A stretch of 64,000 nucleotides of DNA from Prevotella sp. (GCA_016291595.1 JAEEXN010000007.1:1-64000); one strand, 5' to 3'. Shown: positions 25,498-35,065, counted from the first letter of the stretch. The notes: a model not told the origin generated them from the sequence alone. Numbers and translations: made by a program.

Positions 25498-27705
25498 ATG
25501 AAAACAAAGCTTATACTTGTTAGTGCGGTTTTCCTCATGTGTTTTATTCAATTACAGGCAGCCACAGAACTGACCTTAAAGGATGTAACAGGTGGAAAGT
25601 TCCGTACAGAAAGCCTCAGTGCTGTTACACCTCTTGCCGATGGAGAGAATTATGCCCAGATCAGTAGTGATGGAAGTAAGATTTTGCAGTATTCATATAA
25701 GTCTGGCCAACAGAGTGGTGTGCTTTTCGACATTAATAACACGCAAGGTGAGCGTATTGGCCGTTTTGATGGTTATATCATGAGTCCTGACGGTAAGCGC
25801 ATGCTTATCCAGACCCAGACAGAGCGTGTTTATCGGCGCTCGTTCAAAGCAGTTTTTTACATTTATAATATTGGCACTCGCAAGTTGGAAAAACTTTCCG
25901 ATTATGGCCCGCAGCAGACTCCAGTATGGTCGCCAGATGGAACACAAATAGCCTTCGTTCGTGATAATAATATCCATTTGGTGAAACTTTTGTATGGCAA
26001 TGCGGAGAGTCAGGTAACTAACGACGGCAAGTTCAATGAGGTGATAAATGGTATTCCTGATTGGGTCTACGAAGAAGAGTTTGGCTACAATTCAGCTATG
26101 ACATTCAACGCGGACGGCACGATGATCTGTTGGGTACGTTTTGATGAGAGCAAAGTAAAGACTTATTCGCTGCAGATGTTTCAGGGCATGCGTCCAGCCA
26201 TCAAGGAGAATGCAATCTATCCTGGTGCTTATTCTTATAAATATCCAAAGGCTGGCGAAGAAAACAGCGCTGTTGCTGCCTTCAGTTATGATATAAAGAG
26301 TCACCAGATTCGCCGCTTAGACGTGCCTATCGACGCAGATGGTTACATGCCTCGCATTAAGTCCACAAACAATGCTGATAAGATTCTCGTTTATACCATG
26401 AATCGACATCAGGATGAGTTGAATATTTATGCAGTGAATCCACGCTCAACTGTAAGTCAGTTGCTTATTAAGGAAAAAGTGGATAAGTATGTACAGGAGA
26501 GTGTGCTCAACAATACCATTATTACCGATAACCATATTCTTCTTTCTAGTGACAGAGACGGATACATGCAACTTTATTTGTACTCTGCCAATGGCCAGTT
26601 TCAGAAACGCCTTACTAATGGTCAGTTCGATGTAACTACTGTTTATGGATTCGATGATGCTACCCAGACTGCTTATTACCAGGCTGCAGCAAATAATGCC
26701 ATGAACCGTGAGGTTTATTCTGCTAACATAAAAGGAAAAGTGACATGTTTGACTCCGAAGGAGGGTTGGAATAGTGCCATTTTCAGTAAGACGTTTAAGT
26801 ATTTTGTGCATACATGGAGCGACTCTAACACGCCACAGGTTTTTGCTATATGTGACAATAATGGCCGCACGTTGAAGACATTAATCGACAACAAGAATGT
26901 TCGTGAACTGCTCGCGACATATGCGCTACCACAAAAAGAGCTGTTTTCATTCACCACGAGTGAGGGAGTAAAACTGAACGGATGGTTGGTTAAGCCTGCC
27001 AACTTTAGTGCTTCGAGGCGGTATCCTGTCATCATGTTCCAGTATAGTGGCCCAGGCAGTCAGCAGGTTGTCAACTCATGGAGTATTGGCTCGATGGGGC
27101 AAGGTGCGCTCTTTGACCAATATCTTACTCAGCAGGGATTTATTGTGGCTTGTGTAGATGGCCGTGGTACAGGAGGTCGTGGAGCCGAATTCGAGAAGTG
27201 TATTTATTTGCGTATGGGTGATCTTGAGTCTAAAGATCAGGTGGAGACGGCTCTTTATCTAGGTTCTCTGCCATATGTAGATAAAGACAATATTGGTATA
27301 TGGGGATGGAGTTTCGGTGGCTTCAACACACTGATGTCGATGAGCGAAGGCAGACCTGTGTTTAAGGCAGGCGTGGCTGTTGCGCCTCCTACAGACTGGC
27401 GTTTCTATGATACTGTTTATACAGAGCGTTATATGCGCACGCCACAGGAAAATGCCGATGGCTACGATATTAATCCTATAAATCGCGCAGAGAAACTCCA
27501 AGGCGCATTACTCATTTGCCATGGTCTTGCTGATGATAATGTTCATCCACAAAATGCATTTGAGTATACAGAATCATTGGTCCAAGCCGACAAGGATTTC
27601 AAGATGAATATCTATACAAACCGTAACCACAGCATTTTTGGTGGAAATACACGCACACATCTGTTGCGCCAAATCGTTAATTTCTTCGAAAAAGAACTAA
27701 AATAA
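25498..27705 (+). CDS. Dipeptidyl peptidase IV (S9 family)
   Basis: This secreted prolyl dipeptidase has 735 residues and removes X-Pro/X-Ala dipeptides from peptide N-termini, feeding peptide fermentation. The signal peptide ends near FIQLQA. An N-terminal beta-propeller (about 40-480) contains TPVWSPDGTQIAFV and DWVYEEEFGY, the latter carrying the Glu pair that binds the peptide amino terminus. The alpha/beta-hydrolase domain has GWSFGGFNTL (Ser605), GLADDNVHPQN (Asp679) and NRNHSIFGG (His711). The start is ATG 25498; the longer frame runs through the promoter. The DUF4861 gene follows after 13 bases, probably in the same transcript. Confidence 0.95.
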   Translation: MKTKLILVSAVFLMCFIQLQAATELTLKDVTGGKFRTESLSAVTPLADGENYAQISSDGSKILQYSYKSGQQSGVLFDINNTQGERIGRFDGYIMSPDGKRMLIQTQTERVYRRSFKAVFYIYNIGTRKLEKLSDYGPQQTPVWSPDGTQIAFVRDNNIHLVKLLYGNAESQVTNDGKFNEVINGIPDWVYEEEFGYNSAMTFNADGTMICWVRFDESKVKTYSLQMFQGMRPAIKENAIYPGAYSYKYPKAGEENSAVAAFSYDIKSHQIRRLDVPIDADGYMPRIKSTNNADKILVYTMNRHQDELNIYAVNPRSTVSQLLIKEKVDKYVQESVLNNTIITDNHILLSSDRDGYMQLYLYSANGQFQKRLTNGQFDVTTVYGFDDATQTAYYQAAANNAMNREVYSANIKGKVTCLTPKEGWNSAIFSKTFKYFVHTWSDSNTPQVFAICDNNGRTLKTLIDNKNVRELLATYALPQKELFSFTTSEGVKLNGWLVKPANFSASRRYPVIMFQYSGPGSQQVVNSWSIGSMGQGALFDQYLTQQGFIVACVDGRGTGGRGAEFEKCIYLRMGDLESKDQVETALYLGSLPYVDKDNIGIWGWSFGGFNTLMSMSEGRPVFKAGVAVAPPTDWRFYDTVYTERYMRTPQENADGYDINPINRAEKLQGALLICHGLADDNVHPQNAFEYTESLVQADKDFKMNIYTNRNHSIFGGNTRTHLLRQIVNFFEKELK

Positions 27706-27718
27706 AGACAATATAACC

Positions 27719-28939
27719 ATGAACAAATCAATGTATGGATTGGCACTGGCAATGTTGCTGCTGCCAGTATGTGCCCATGCGGCCGATATAACTGTGAAGG
27801 TTACTAACACAGAGAATGTACAACGTCAAGAACTGATAGAGATAGATGCCAAGATTGTCTATCAAAAGATGGGATTGGCTAAAGGTGAGACATTTGTTGT
27901 CAAGAACGCCTTAAGTCAGGAGGCTTCCTATCAGATTACCCATGATGGGAAAATACTTATTGATGCAGCTGTACGTCCTCTGGGAACTGCTGTTTTCACA
28001 TTAACAAAGGGTGTTCCGCAGCAGCCGAAAGTGTTCGTAGCAGGAAAGATGTATCCGGAACGTGTCGATGACATTGCGTGGGAGAACGACCGTACTGCTT
28101 ACCGTATTTATGGTCCTGCCTTGCAGCGTAGCGGTGAGCGGGCTTTTGGTGTTGACGTATGGGTAAAGAATACACCTGACCTTGAGGTTGACAAGCGATA
28201 CGTTACTGAATTGAGTAACCATGAGCGTATCCAGAAACTAAAGAAACAGGGAAAGGATGACGAGGCTTTGAAAGTTCAACAGGAGACGACATATCACTAT
28301 GATCATGGTTATGGACTTGATTGTTACAAAGTTGGTCCTACGCTTGGTGGGGGCGCTCCGGCTTTACTCGACGATGACGGTGAACTCATTCTTCCATATT
28401 GTTATAAGGATTATGAGATTCTCGATAACGGTCCCTTGCGTTTTACCGTAAGAGTCAGTTATAATCCTACTACTATCAACGGACAGCCCAATGTGGTTGA
28501 GCATCGCATCATAAGTCTCGATAAAGGCTCAAACTTTAATAAGTGTACCGTTTGGTACGATGGTCTGACAAAGAAAACTCACATGGCAGCAGGTGTTGTT
28601 CTTCATGGAGAAGACCTTCAGAGTGTAGAGCTCAAACGTGACTATGTAGCCTATGCAGATCCAACCGACAATCCTATGGGGCAGAATTTCCAAATTTATG
28701 TTGCTGCTCTTTTCCCCAATGGGGTATGTACCACTAAGCGTATTATGAACCGTGAGGTTGTGAACGGAAATGCTGGCCATGCTGTAGGCGTAAAATGCCT
28801 GAAGCCTGGTGAGAAGTACACCTATTATTTTGGATCGGCATGGAGCAAGAACGATGTTCGCTCTTTCCGTGAGTGGAACCTGCGCATTGATGAATTTCTC
28901 GATGCCTTATACCGCCCGTTACAGGTAACAGTTTTGTAA
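27719..28939 (+). CDS. DUF4861 family secreted protein (copy 2)
   Basis: This protein has 406 residues with a signal peptide (cleavage after AHAA). It is assigned to DUF4861 on ITVKVTNTENVQRQELIEID, the RVDDIAWENDRTAYRIYGPALQ block, VDVWVKNTPDLEVDKRYV, YHYDHGYGLDCYKVGPTLGGGAPAL, YEILDNGPLRFTVRVSY and the RSFREWNLRIDEFLDALYRPLQV end, which parallels the C-terminus of copy 1. It is diverged from copy 1 along most of its length. It lies directly behind DPP-IV and just before iorAB. A carbohydrate-related role is guessed from the family only. Confidence 0.85.
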   Translation: MNKSMYGLALAMLLLPVCAHAADITVKVTNTENVQRQELIEIDAKIVYQKMGLAKGETFVVKNALSQEASYQITHDGKILIDAAVRPLGTAVFTLTKGVPQQPKVFVAGKMYPERVDDIAWENDRTAYRIYGPALQRSGERAFGVDVWVKNTPDLEVDKRYVTELSNHERIQKLKKQGKDDEALKVQQETTYHYDHGYGLDCYKVGPTLGGGAPALLDDDGELILPYCYKDYEILDNGPLRFTVRVSYNPTTINGQPNVVEHRIISLDKGSNFNKCTVWYDGLTKKTHMAAGVVLHGEDLQSVELKRDYVAYADPTDNPMGQNFQIYVAALFPNGVCTTKRIMNREVVNGNAGHAVGVKCLKPGEKYTYYFGSAWSKNDVRSFREWNLRIDEFLDALYRPLQVTVL

Positions 28940-28975
28940 CCCTTTAATATTAACTTATAAAATCTAATCTTAAAA

Positions 28976-30586
28976 ATGAAAAAGTTACTTTTAGGTGATG
29001 AAGCGATTGCCCAAGGTGCCATTGATGCCGGATTAAGCGGTGTCTATGCCTATCCTGGTACTCCATCGACTGAAATCACGGAGTACATTCAAGAGTCGCC
29101 ACTTGCCAAGGAGCGTGGAATTCATTCACGTTGGTCTACTAATGAGAAAACGGCCATGGAAGCCGCCCTCGGAATGTCGTATATGGGCAAGCGTGCCCTC
29201 GTTTGTATGAAGCACGTTGGACTAAATGTATGCGCAGACCCCTTTGTTAACTCTGCAATGACAGGTACAAATGGAGGTATTATCGTGCTAGTTGCTGATG
29301 ACCCTTCGATGCACTCATCACAGGACGAGCAGGACAGCCGTTTTTATGGTAAGTTCGCCATGATTCCTACATTCGAGCCAAGCTCGCAGCAGGAGGCTTA
29401 CAACATGATGGCTGAGGCTTACGAACTGTCGGAGCGTATGAAGTTGCCCGTGCTAATGCGAGTTACTACGCGTATGGCACATTCTCGTGCTGTTGTGGAG
29501 ATTGCTGATAATGCACGTCCTCAGAACGAGATGAACTATAATTCCGTAGCAGCTAATTGGGTACTGCTGCCTGCTAACGCCCGTCGTCGTAACGATGAGG
29601 TGACTGCGCAACAGGGTGAGCTCGAGCAGATGGCTGCTGAGAGCAAATACAATCAGTATGTTGATGGGCCAAACCACAAACTTGGTATTGTTGCAAGTGG
29701 TATTGCATACAACTACCTCATGGAGTGTTTTCCGAACGGATGTGATTATCCTGTACTCAAAATCAGCCAGTATCCGCTTCCTAAAAAGTTGGTGCGTCAG
29801 TTGGCCGATGCCACCAACGAATTGCTTATTATCGAGGAAGGACAGCCCTTCATCGAGGATATGGTGCGTGGTGTTATTCCATTCGGAAAGAATGTTAAGG
29901 GGCGCCTCACGGGTGAACTCCCACGTACAGGCGAGTTGAATCCTGATTTTGTGAAACGTGCTCTTGGTCTTCCCGAGGCCACTAATTACGAGAAGTGCAA
30001 CGATGTTGTAGCACGTCCGCCAATGCTTTGTCAGGGTTGTGGCCATCGTGATGTGTACACCGCACTCAACGAGGTGCTTCGTGAATACGATAATCCTCGT
30101 GTCTTTGGTGATATCGGCTGCTATACACTTGGTTTCCTTCCTCCATATAAGGCTATTCACTCATGTGTCGACATGGGTGCCAGCATCACTATGGCGAAAG
30201 GTGCTGCCGATGCAGGTCAGTGGCCCTCTGTAGCCATTATCGGCGACTCTACATTCACTCACTCGGGTATGACAGGTTTGCTTGATGCTATTAATGAGAA
30301 CGCTGACATCACTGTCATTATCAGCGACAACCTTACAACTGCGATGACAGGTGGTCAGGACTCAGCTGGCACCAATAAGTTCGAGGCTATCTGCCGTGGT
30401 TTAGGTATGTCAGACGAGCACCTTAAGGTGGTCGTCCCCCTGCCCAAAAATATGCCTGAGATTACGCAGATTCTGCGTGATGAGATCAACTATCATGGTA
30501 CGAGTGTGATTATTCCGCGCCGCGAGTGTATGCAGACCCTGCAGCGCCATTTGAAACAAAAGAAAGCAAAGGAGAACAAGGCATGA
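28976..30586 (+). CDS. iorA: Indolepyruvate ferredoxin oxidoreductase, alpha subunit
   Basis: This thiamine-diphosphate-dependent enzyme oxidatively decarboxylates aryl 2-oxoacids to aryl-acetyl-CoA with ferredoxin as acceptor. The N-terminal pyrimidine-binding domain has GVYAYPGTPSTEITEYI and WSTNEKTAMEAALG; the C-terminal TPP-binding domain has CQGCGHRDVY, FGDIGCYTLG and IGDSTFTHSGM. At 536 residues it lacks the C-terminal two-[4Fe-4S] ferredoxin domain of longer archaeal IorA; the end is a Lys-rich tail. The stop overlaps the iorB start by ATGA. An aminotransferase downstream supplies or uses the 2-oxoacid. Confidence 0.93.
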   Translation: MKKLLLGDEAIAQGAIDAGLSGVYAYPGTPSTEITEYIQESPLAKERGIHSRWSTNEKTAMEAALGMSYMGKRALVCMKHVGLNVCADPFVNSAMTGTNGGIIVLVADDPSMHSSQDEQDSRFYGKFAMIPTFEPSSQQEAYNMMAEAYELSERMKLPVLMRVTTRMAHSRAVVEIADNARPQNEMNYNSVAANWVLLPANARRRNDEVTAQQGELEQMAAESKYNQYVDGPNHKLGIVASGIAYNYLMECFPNGCDYPVLKISQYPLPKKLVRQLADATNELLIIEEGQPFIEDMVRGVIPFGKNVKGRLTGELPRTGELNPDFVKRALGLPEATNYEKCNDVVARPPMLCQGCGHRDVYTALNEVLREYDNPRVFGDIGCYTLGFLPPYKAIHSCVDMGASITMAKGAADAGQWPSVAIIGDSTFTHSGMTGLLDAINENADITVIISDNLTTAMTGGQDSAGTNKFEAICRGLGMSDEHLKVVVPLPKNMPEITQILRDEINYHGTSVIIPRRECMQTLQRHLKQKKAKENKA

Positions 30587-31155
30587 AAACAGATATTATC
30601 TTGTGTGGAGTAGGCGGACAAGGCATCTTGTCTATTGCTACCATCATTGGTGAGGCAGCTCTGAAGGAGAACCTCTACATTAAGCAGGCTGAGGTGCACG
30701 GAATGTCGCAGCGTGGTGGCGACGTGCAGTCCAATCTTCGTATTTCGTCCGATCCCATCCGTAGTGATCTTATTGCCTTAGGTGGTGCCGATGTCATTAT
30801 TTCGATGGAGCCCATGGAGGCTTTGCGCTATCTGCCTTATTTAAATAAGAACGGATGGATTATCACGTCGAGTGCTCCTTACGTGAACATCCCCAATTAT
30901 CCCGATATGGATGTGGTGATGAAAGACTTGGAAAAAGTTGATAACGTGATTATTCTTGACATCGAGAAAGCCGCAAAGGAAAATGGTGTGCCCCGCTCGG
31001 CCAATGTTATTCTTCTTGGTGCAGCTCAGAAGGCTCTTGGCATTGAGTACAATAAACTCGAGGATGCCATCCGTCGTGTATTTGGTCGAAAGGGTGAGGC
31101 TGTGGTTGACGCCAACATTAAGGCTCTCGCTATCGGTCGTGAGGCTCAGAAGTAG
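30583..31155 (+). CDS. iorB: Indolepyruvate ferredoxin oxidoreductase, beta subunit
   Basis: This gamma-type domain subunit (190 residues) is the partner of IorA. Motifs are DIILCGVGGQGILSIATIIGEAAL, the AEVHGMSQRGGDVQSNLRIS block and GADVIISMEPMEALRYLPYL. ATG 30583 overlaps the iorA stop (ATGA), which is the normal arrangement for these tightly coupled subunits; the longer frame from 30526 runs inside iorA. With IorA it can also run in reverse to make aryl pyruvates from aryl acetates in some anaerobes. Confidence 0.93.
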   Translation: MKTDIILCGVGGQGILSIATIIGEAALKENLYIKQAEVHGMSQRGGDVQSNLRISSDPIRSDLIALGGADVIISMEPMEALRYLPYLNKNGWIITSSAPYVNIPNYPDMDVVMKDLEKVDNVIILDIEKAAKENGVPRSANVILLGAAQKALGIEYNKLEDAIRRVFGRKGEAVVDANIKALAIGREAQK

Positions 31156-31188
31156 TCATCATTACTTATTTTATATTAATAGTAGAAT

Positions 31189-32502
31189 ATGATAACTCCT
31201 ATTAAGAAAGAAATTGTTGACAATCTTATCAGTGAGTTTGGCATTCAGGATTTTGCCAAGGCAACTATTCGTGAGGTGAAACGCGTGGCTCAGTTTGCCG
31301 AGCAAGAAAGTGGGGTTGAGTTCATCAAAATGGAGATGGGCATCCCGGGTCTACCTGCAGCAAAAGCTGGTGTGGAGGCACAGATCAATGCATTGCGGAA
31401 CGGTATTGCCAACAGCTATCCCGACATTCAGGGGCTTCCGGAACTCAAACAACAGGCATCGCGTTTTGTCAAAGCTTTCATTGGCGTAGATATCAATCCT
31501 GAAGGTTGTGTACCTGTTGTGGGTAGCATGCAGGGAACTTTTGCTTCGTTCCTTACATGCTCACAGACCAACCCGAAAAAAGATACTGTGCTTTTTATCG
31601 ACCCCGGTTTCCCTGTGCAAAAGATGCAGCTACAGGTAATGGGTGTTAAGTATAAAACCTTCGATGTATATGAGTTCCGTGGTGAGAATCTCGGTCCCAA
31701 GCTGGAGAGCTATCTGAAGGAGGGAAACATCTGCGCTATCGTCTATTCCAATCCAAACAATCCGTCGTGGATTTGCTTCAATGAAGATGAGTTGAATACT
31801 ATTGGTAAGCTCGCCAACCAGTATGATGTCATCATCATGGAAGATTTGGCATATTTTGCAATGGATTTCCGCAAAGACCTTAGCACACCTTTCCAGCCCC
31901 CTTATCAGGCCACCGTTGCACGCTATACCGACAATTACATGCTGCTCATCAGTGGTTCAAAGGCATTCAGTTATGCAGGAGAGCGTATCGGTGTCGTCTG
32001 CATCAGCGACAAACTTTTCCATCGTCATTTTGACGCGCTTGCTGCCCGTTACGAAGGACTGCCTTTTGGCTTGGTGTTTTCTACCCGTATGCTCTATGCT
32101 TTGTCTTCAGGTACGAGTCATAGTGCTCAGTATGCCATGGCAGCCATGCTTAAGGCAGCATGTGACGGAGAGTTCGATTTCCGCAACGAGATTAAGGTCT
32201 ATGGCGAACGTGCTCACAAGTTGAAGGAAATCTTCCTGCGTCACAAGTTCTACGTAGTTTATGACCGCGATCTTGATGAGCCTATTGCAGACGGTTTCTA
32301 TTTCACTATTGGCTATCCCGGTATGACTAGTGGCAAACTAGCTCACGAGTTGATGTACTATGGTGTTAGTGCAATATGTCTGGTTACCACAGGTAGCCAT
32401 CAGGAGGGACTGCGCGTATGTACGTCATTCATTGAGGACCATCAGTACGACCAGCTGGAAGAGCGCATGACATTGTTCGAGCAGAATAATCCTGTGGAAT
32501 AG
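31189..32502 (+). CDS. Class I/II PLP-dependent aminotransferase
   Basis: This fold-type I aminotransferase has 437 residues. Motifs are MGIPGLPAAKAGVEAQ, SYPDIQGLPELKQQ, the YSNPNNPSW loop, IIMEDLAYF (PLP Asp/Tyr) and the Schiff-base lysine in SGSKAFSYAGERIG. It starts 34 bases after iorB with no terminator between, and a terminator follows it, so it is part of the ior operon. An aromatic or branched-chain amino acid substrate is inferred from that pairing; the exact specificity cannot be read from the sequence. Confidence 0.88.
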   Translation: MITPIKKEIVDNLISEFGIQDFAKATIREVKRVAQFAEQESGVEFIKMEMGIPGLPAAKAGVEAQINALRNGIANSYPDIQGLPELKQQASRFVKAFIGVDINPEGCVPVVGSMQGTFASFLTCSQTNPKKDTVLFIDPGFPVQKMQLQVMGVKYKTFDVYEFRGENLGPKLESYLKEGNICAIVYSNPNNPSWICFNEDELNTIGKLANQYDVIIMEDLAYFAMDFRKDLSTPFQPPYQATVARYTDNYMLLISGSKAFSYAGERIGVVCISDKLFHRHFDALAARYEGLPFGLVFSTRMLYALSSGTSHSAQYAMAAMLKAACDGEFDFRNEIKVYGERAHKLKEIFLRHKFYVVYDRDLDEPIADGFYFTIGYPGMTSGKLAHELMYYGVSAICLVTTGSHQEGLRVCTSFIEDHQYDQLEERMTLFEQNNPVE

Positions 32503-32547
32503 CACAGTAGTCTCACACAAAAATTGCAGTAGCAGTAGTATTCCTTT

Positions 32548-32582
32548 AAGAGCCTGTGTGTTTATTACCTCCAGGCTCTTTT
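32548..32582 (+). terminator. Terminator after the ior operon
   Basis: AAGAGCCTG (32548-32556) pairs with CAGGCTCTT (32572-32580), with a 15-base loop and a short T-run. Confidence 0.75.
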
Positions 32583-32619
32583 CATTTATATGTGTTGTTA
32601 ATGCTGCTTATGGTTCTAG

Positions 32620-33372
32620 TTACCCTTTCATCAACAGTTTCTGTAATAACTCCTCTGCTTTGTGCAAATCCTCAGGCGTATCTATTCCAATAGTCTCGAT
32701 ATCAGTCAGACCAACCTTGATACGGTAACCATTCTGAAGCCAGCGCAATTGTTCAAGACTCTCCGCTATTTCTAAAGACGATTGTGGCAAGCATGTAATC
32801 TGGGCTAATACCTCTGAGCGATAGGCGTAGAGTCCGATGTGTTTTAGATAAGGATAACTAGAGAGCCATTGTTTTCGGTCAATACCGCGGCAATAAGGAA
32901 TGACAGACCGGCTGAAATACATAGCATAGTTATTATTGTCTACGACAATCTTAGGTGAATTGGGATTCTCAAGCCCCTCTATACTTTTGAAAGGCATTCC
33001 GAGAGTTGCAATCTGAGTTGCTGGGTCGTCAAAGCACTTGCATACAGTCTCTATTTGTGAGGGCTGGATGAACGGCTCATCGCCTTGAATGTTAAGTACT
33101 ACATCAAAGTGTTGGCCAATAGTCTGATATGCTTCCTCGATACGGTCCGTACCACTTTTATGCTTGTCGGAAGTCATGACAACTTTTCCTCCGAATTCGG
33201 TAACAGTTTGGAAGATGCGCTTATCGTCGGTGGCAACGTAAACTTCACTAATGAGACTGCTCACTTGTTCATGTACTCGTTGGATGACAGGCTTGCCTCC
33301 AAGTAAAGCTAATGGTTTGCCCGGAAATCGTGTCGAAGCATATCGGGCAGGGATGATGGCAATAAATTTCAT
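32620..33372 (-). CDS. kdsB: 3-deoxy-manno-octulosonate cytidylyltransferase
   Basis: This enzyme activates Kdo as CMP-Kdo for lipopolysaccharide core synthesis. It has 250 residues, the usual length. IIPARYASTRFPGKPLALLGGKP is the nucleotide-binding start; TSDKHKSGTDRIEEA, LNIQGDEPFIQPSQI and YFSRSVIPYCRG, then HIGLYAYR and IETIGIDTPEDL, are all present in order. It is a single gene on the minus strand facing the ior terminator, divergent from the MORN gene. Confidence 0.97.
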   Translation of the reverse strand: MKFIAIIPARYASTRFPGKPLALLGGKPVIQRVHEQVSSLISEVYVATDDKRIFQTVTEFGGKVVMTSDKHKSGTDRIEEAYQTIGQHFDVVLNIQGDEPFIQPSQIETVCKCFDDPATQIATLGMPFKSIEGLENPNSPKIVVDNNNYAMYFSRSVIPYCRGIDRKQWLSSYPYLKHIGLYAYRSEVLAQITCLPQSSLEIAESLEQLRWLQNGYRIKVGLTDIETIGIDTPEDLHKAEELLQKLLMKG

Positions 33373-33392
33373 GTGTTTTATGAGGTTTTGTG

Positions 33393-33400
33393 CAAAAGTA
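33393..33400 (-). promoter_or_regulatory. -7 promoter element for kdsB
   Basis: TACTTTTG on the minus strand, 21 bases before kdsB; the -33 element is poor. Confidence 0.5.
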
Positions 33401-33421
33401 ATAAAAATTTTGTAAACAGAT

Positions 33422-33452
33422 TTTGGACTATAGCATTTTTTTCTTATTTTTG
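33422..33452 (+). promoter_or_regulatory. Promoter for the MORN-repeat gene
   Basis: TTTG (33422-33425) and TATTTTTG (33445-33452) are 19 bp apart, 27 bases before the GTG start. Confidence 0.78.
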
Positions 33453-33478
33453 TCAGTTGAAACTAAAACGAATATCAG

Positions 33479-34594
33479 GTGAAGTCAAATATACTATCAA
33501 TAATAATGCTGTTGTTTCCGCTTTACAGCAGTGCCCAGAAGATATCCATGGGCTCATGTGTGACGCGTGACGGAGGCGAGTTCAAAGGTGAAATGGTTGC
33601 CGGCAAACCCCATGGTAAAGGCAATACAGTTTTTAAGAATGGAGATACTTACGAAGGCGAGTATGTCCGTGGAAGGCGTCAGGGGTATGGTGTCTATACT
33701 TTCTCTGACGGTGAGAAATATGAAGGACAGTGGTTCCAGGACCAGCAACACGGTCAAGGAACTTTCTATTTCATGAATAATAATAAATATGTAGGACTGT
33801 GGTTCCGCGATTATCAGCAGGGGCATGGCATTATGTATTATTATAATGGTGACAAGTACGAAGGTAACTGGTACCAGGATCATCGTAACGGTAAGGGGAA
33901 ATATACATATGCGGGCGGTGAATACTACGATGGAGAATGGAAATTTGACGAGAAGTGGGGCCGTGGTATTTTCGACTGGAATGACGGCACAACCTACAAT
34001 GGGATGTGGGCACATAACCTGCGCAATGGCAAGGGAACAAATAAATATGCCGATGGCGACGTGTACACAGGCGACTGGAAGGATGACATACAACACGGTA
34101 AGGGAATCTATAAGTTCCAGAACGGTGATGTCTATGAAGGCGATTATGTTCAGGGAGAGCGTACCGGAGAAGGTATTTTCAAGTATGCCAATGGTGATAA
34201 ATACACGGGCCATTTCAGTGAGGGTGACAAATCTGGACAAGGTACACTTGTTTGGAAGAACGGTGACGTCTATACGGGTCAATGGAAGAATGACAAGCAG
34301 AACGGACACGGAAAACTGACGAAAAAGAACGGTGACGTGTTTGATGGAAACTTCAATAATGGAAAAGTTCATGGCGAAGTTATCATCCACTTTAAAGATG
34401 GAATGAAGTTCAAAGGTATTTTCAAAGACGGTAAGCGCAACGGACCAGCCATTGAGGAAGAGAAAGATGGTACCCGTTTCGAGGGAACATATGTTGATGA
34501 CAGACGTGATGGTAAGTTTGTGATTAAAGACAGAAACGGCCGTTTGAAAGAAAGCGGCGTATATGAGCGAGGAAGAAAGATAATTGATAATTGA
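33479..34594 (+). CDS. Secreted MORN-repeat protein
   Basis: This protein has 371 residues with a signal peptide (cleavage after YSSAQ). The rest is about 14-15 consecutive MORN repeats of 23 residues (GDTYEGEYVRGRRQGYGVYT, then GEKYEGQWFQDQQHGQGTFY and so on), the last two degenerate. MORN arrays form extended beta-hairpin rods that bind lipids or proteins; no enzymatic domain is attached. The start is GTG 33479, directly placing the signal peptide. The DNA repeats at 69-base spacing explain the long open frame on the opposite strand. The role in this organism is unknown; the neighbours are YhcH-like and glgB. Confidence 0.88.
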   Translation: MKSNILSIIMLLFPLYSSAQKISMGSCVTRDGGEFKGEMVAGKPHGKGNTVFKNGDTYEGEYVRGRRQGYGVYTFSDGEKYEGQWFQDQQHGQGTFYFMNNNKYVGLWFRDYQQGHGIMYYYNGDKYEGNWYQDHRNGKGKYTYAGGEYYDGEWKFDEKWGRGIFDWNDGTTYNGMWAHNLRNGKGTNKYADGDVYTGDWKDDIQHGKGIYKFQNGDVYEGDYVQGERTGEGIFKYANGDKYTGHFSEGDKSGQGTLVWKNGDVYTGQWKNDKQNGHGKLTKKNGDVFDGNFNNGKVHGEVIIHFKDGMKFKGIFKDGKRNGPAIEEEKDGTRFEGTYVDDRRDGKFVIKDRNGRLKESGVYERGRKIIDN

Positions 34595-34614
34595 CATTAA
34601 TAATTGATATTTAG

Positions 34615-35061
34615 ATGGTAGTAGACACGCTTGACAACTTGAGCAAGTATGAGGCATTGAACCCTTTGTTCAAGGAGGTAATTAAGTTTCTTCAGGAAAA
34701 CGACCTGAATAAGTTGGAAGAGGGTAAGTATCCCATTTGTGGAAATGACCTGTTCCTGAACCTGACAACAGCTAAAGGGAAAGCTCCAGATGAAGCTGTA
34801 ATGGAGACGCACAACCGGATGATAGACATCCAAATCCCACTGAGCACGTTAGAGACCTATGGCTATACGCCGCGCACAGACTTGCCAAAGGCTGAGTATA
34901 ATGAGGAGAAGGACATTACAAAGATACCCGGTATTATTGCGCAGGATTATATCACATGCACACCAGGTATGTTTGCTATTTTCTTCCCACAAGACGGTCA
35001 TGCTCCTTGTATCTCAATGGAGAAAGAAATTAAAAAAGCAATATTCAAAGTAAAAGCATAA
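34615..35061 (+). CDS. YhcH/YjgK/YiaL (DUF386) family protein
   Basis: This single-domain cupin-like protein has 148 residues. Typical features are the MVVDTLDNLSKY start, the ETHNRMIDIQIPL strand with metal-type His, the TPGMFAIFFPQDGHAPC strand and the KKAIFKVKA end. Members are often linked to sialic acid or other sugar catabolism and to beta-galactosidase subunits; a sugar-epimerase-like or sugar-binding role is assumed. glgB starts 4 bases after its stop, so it is cotranscribed with the branching enzyme. Confidence 0.88.
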   Translation: MVVDTLDNLSKYEALNPLFKEVIKFLQENDLNKLEEGKYPICGNDLFLNLTTAKGKAPDEAVMETHNRMIDIQIPLSTLETYGYTPRTDLPKAEYNEEKDITKIPGIIAQDYITCTPGMFAIFFPQDGHAPCISMEKEIKKAIFKVKA

Positions 35062-35065
35062 AACC

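Noticed and set aside
33554..34657. 367-codon minus-strand frame opposite the MORN gene
   Set aside because: The regular 69-base DNA repeats of the MORN array keep the opposite frame open; no promoter or domain.
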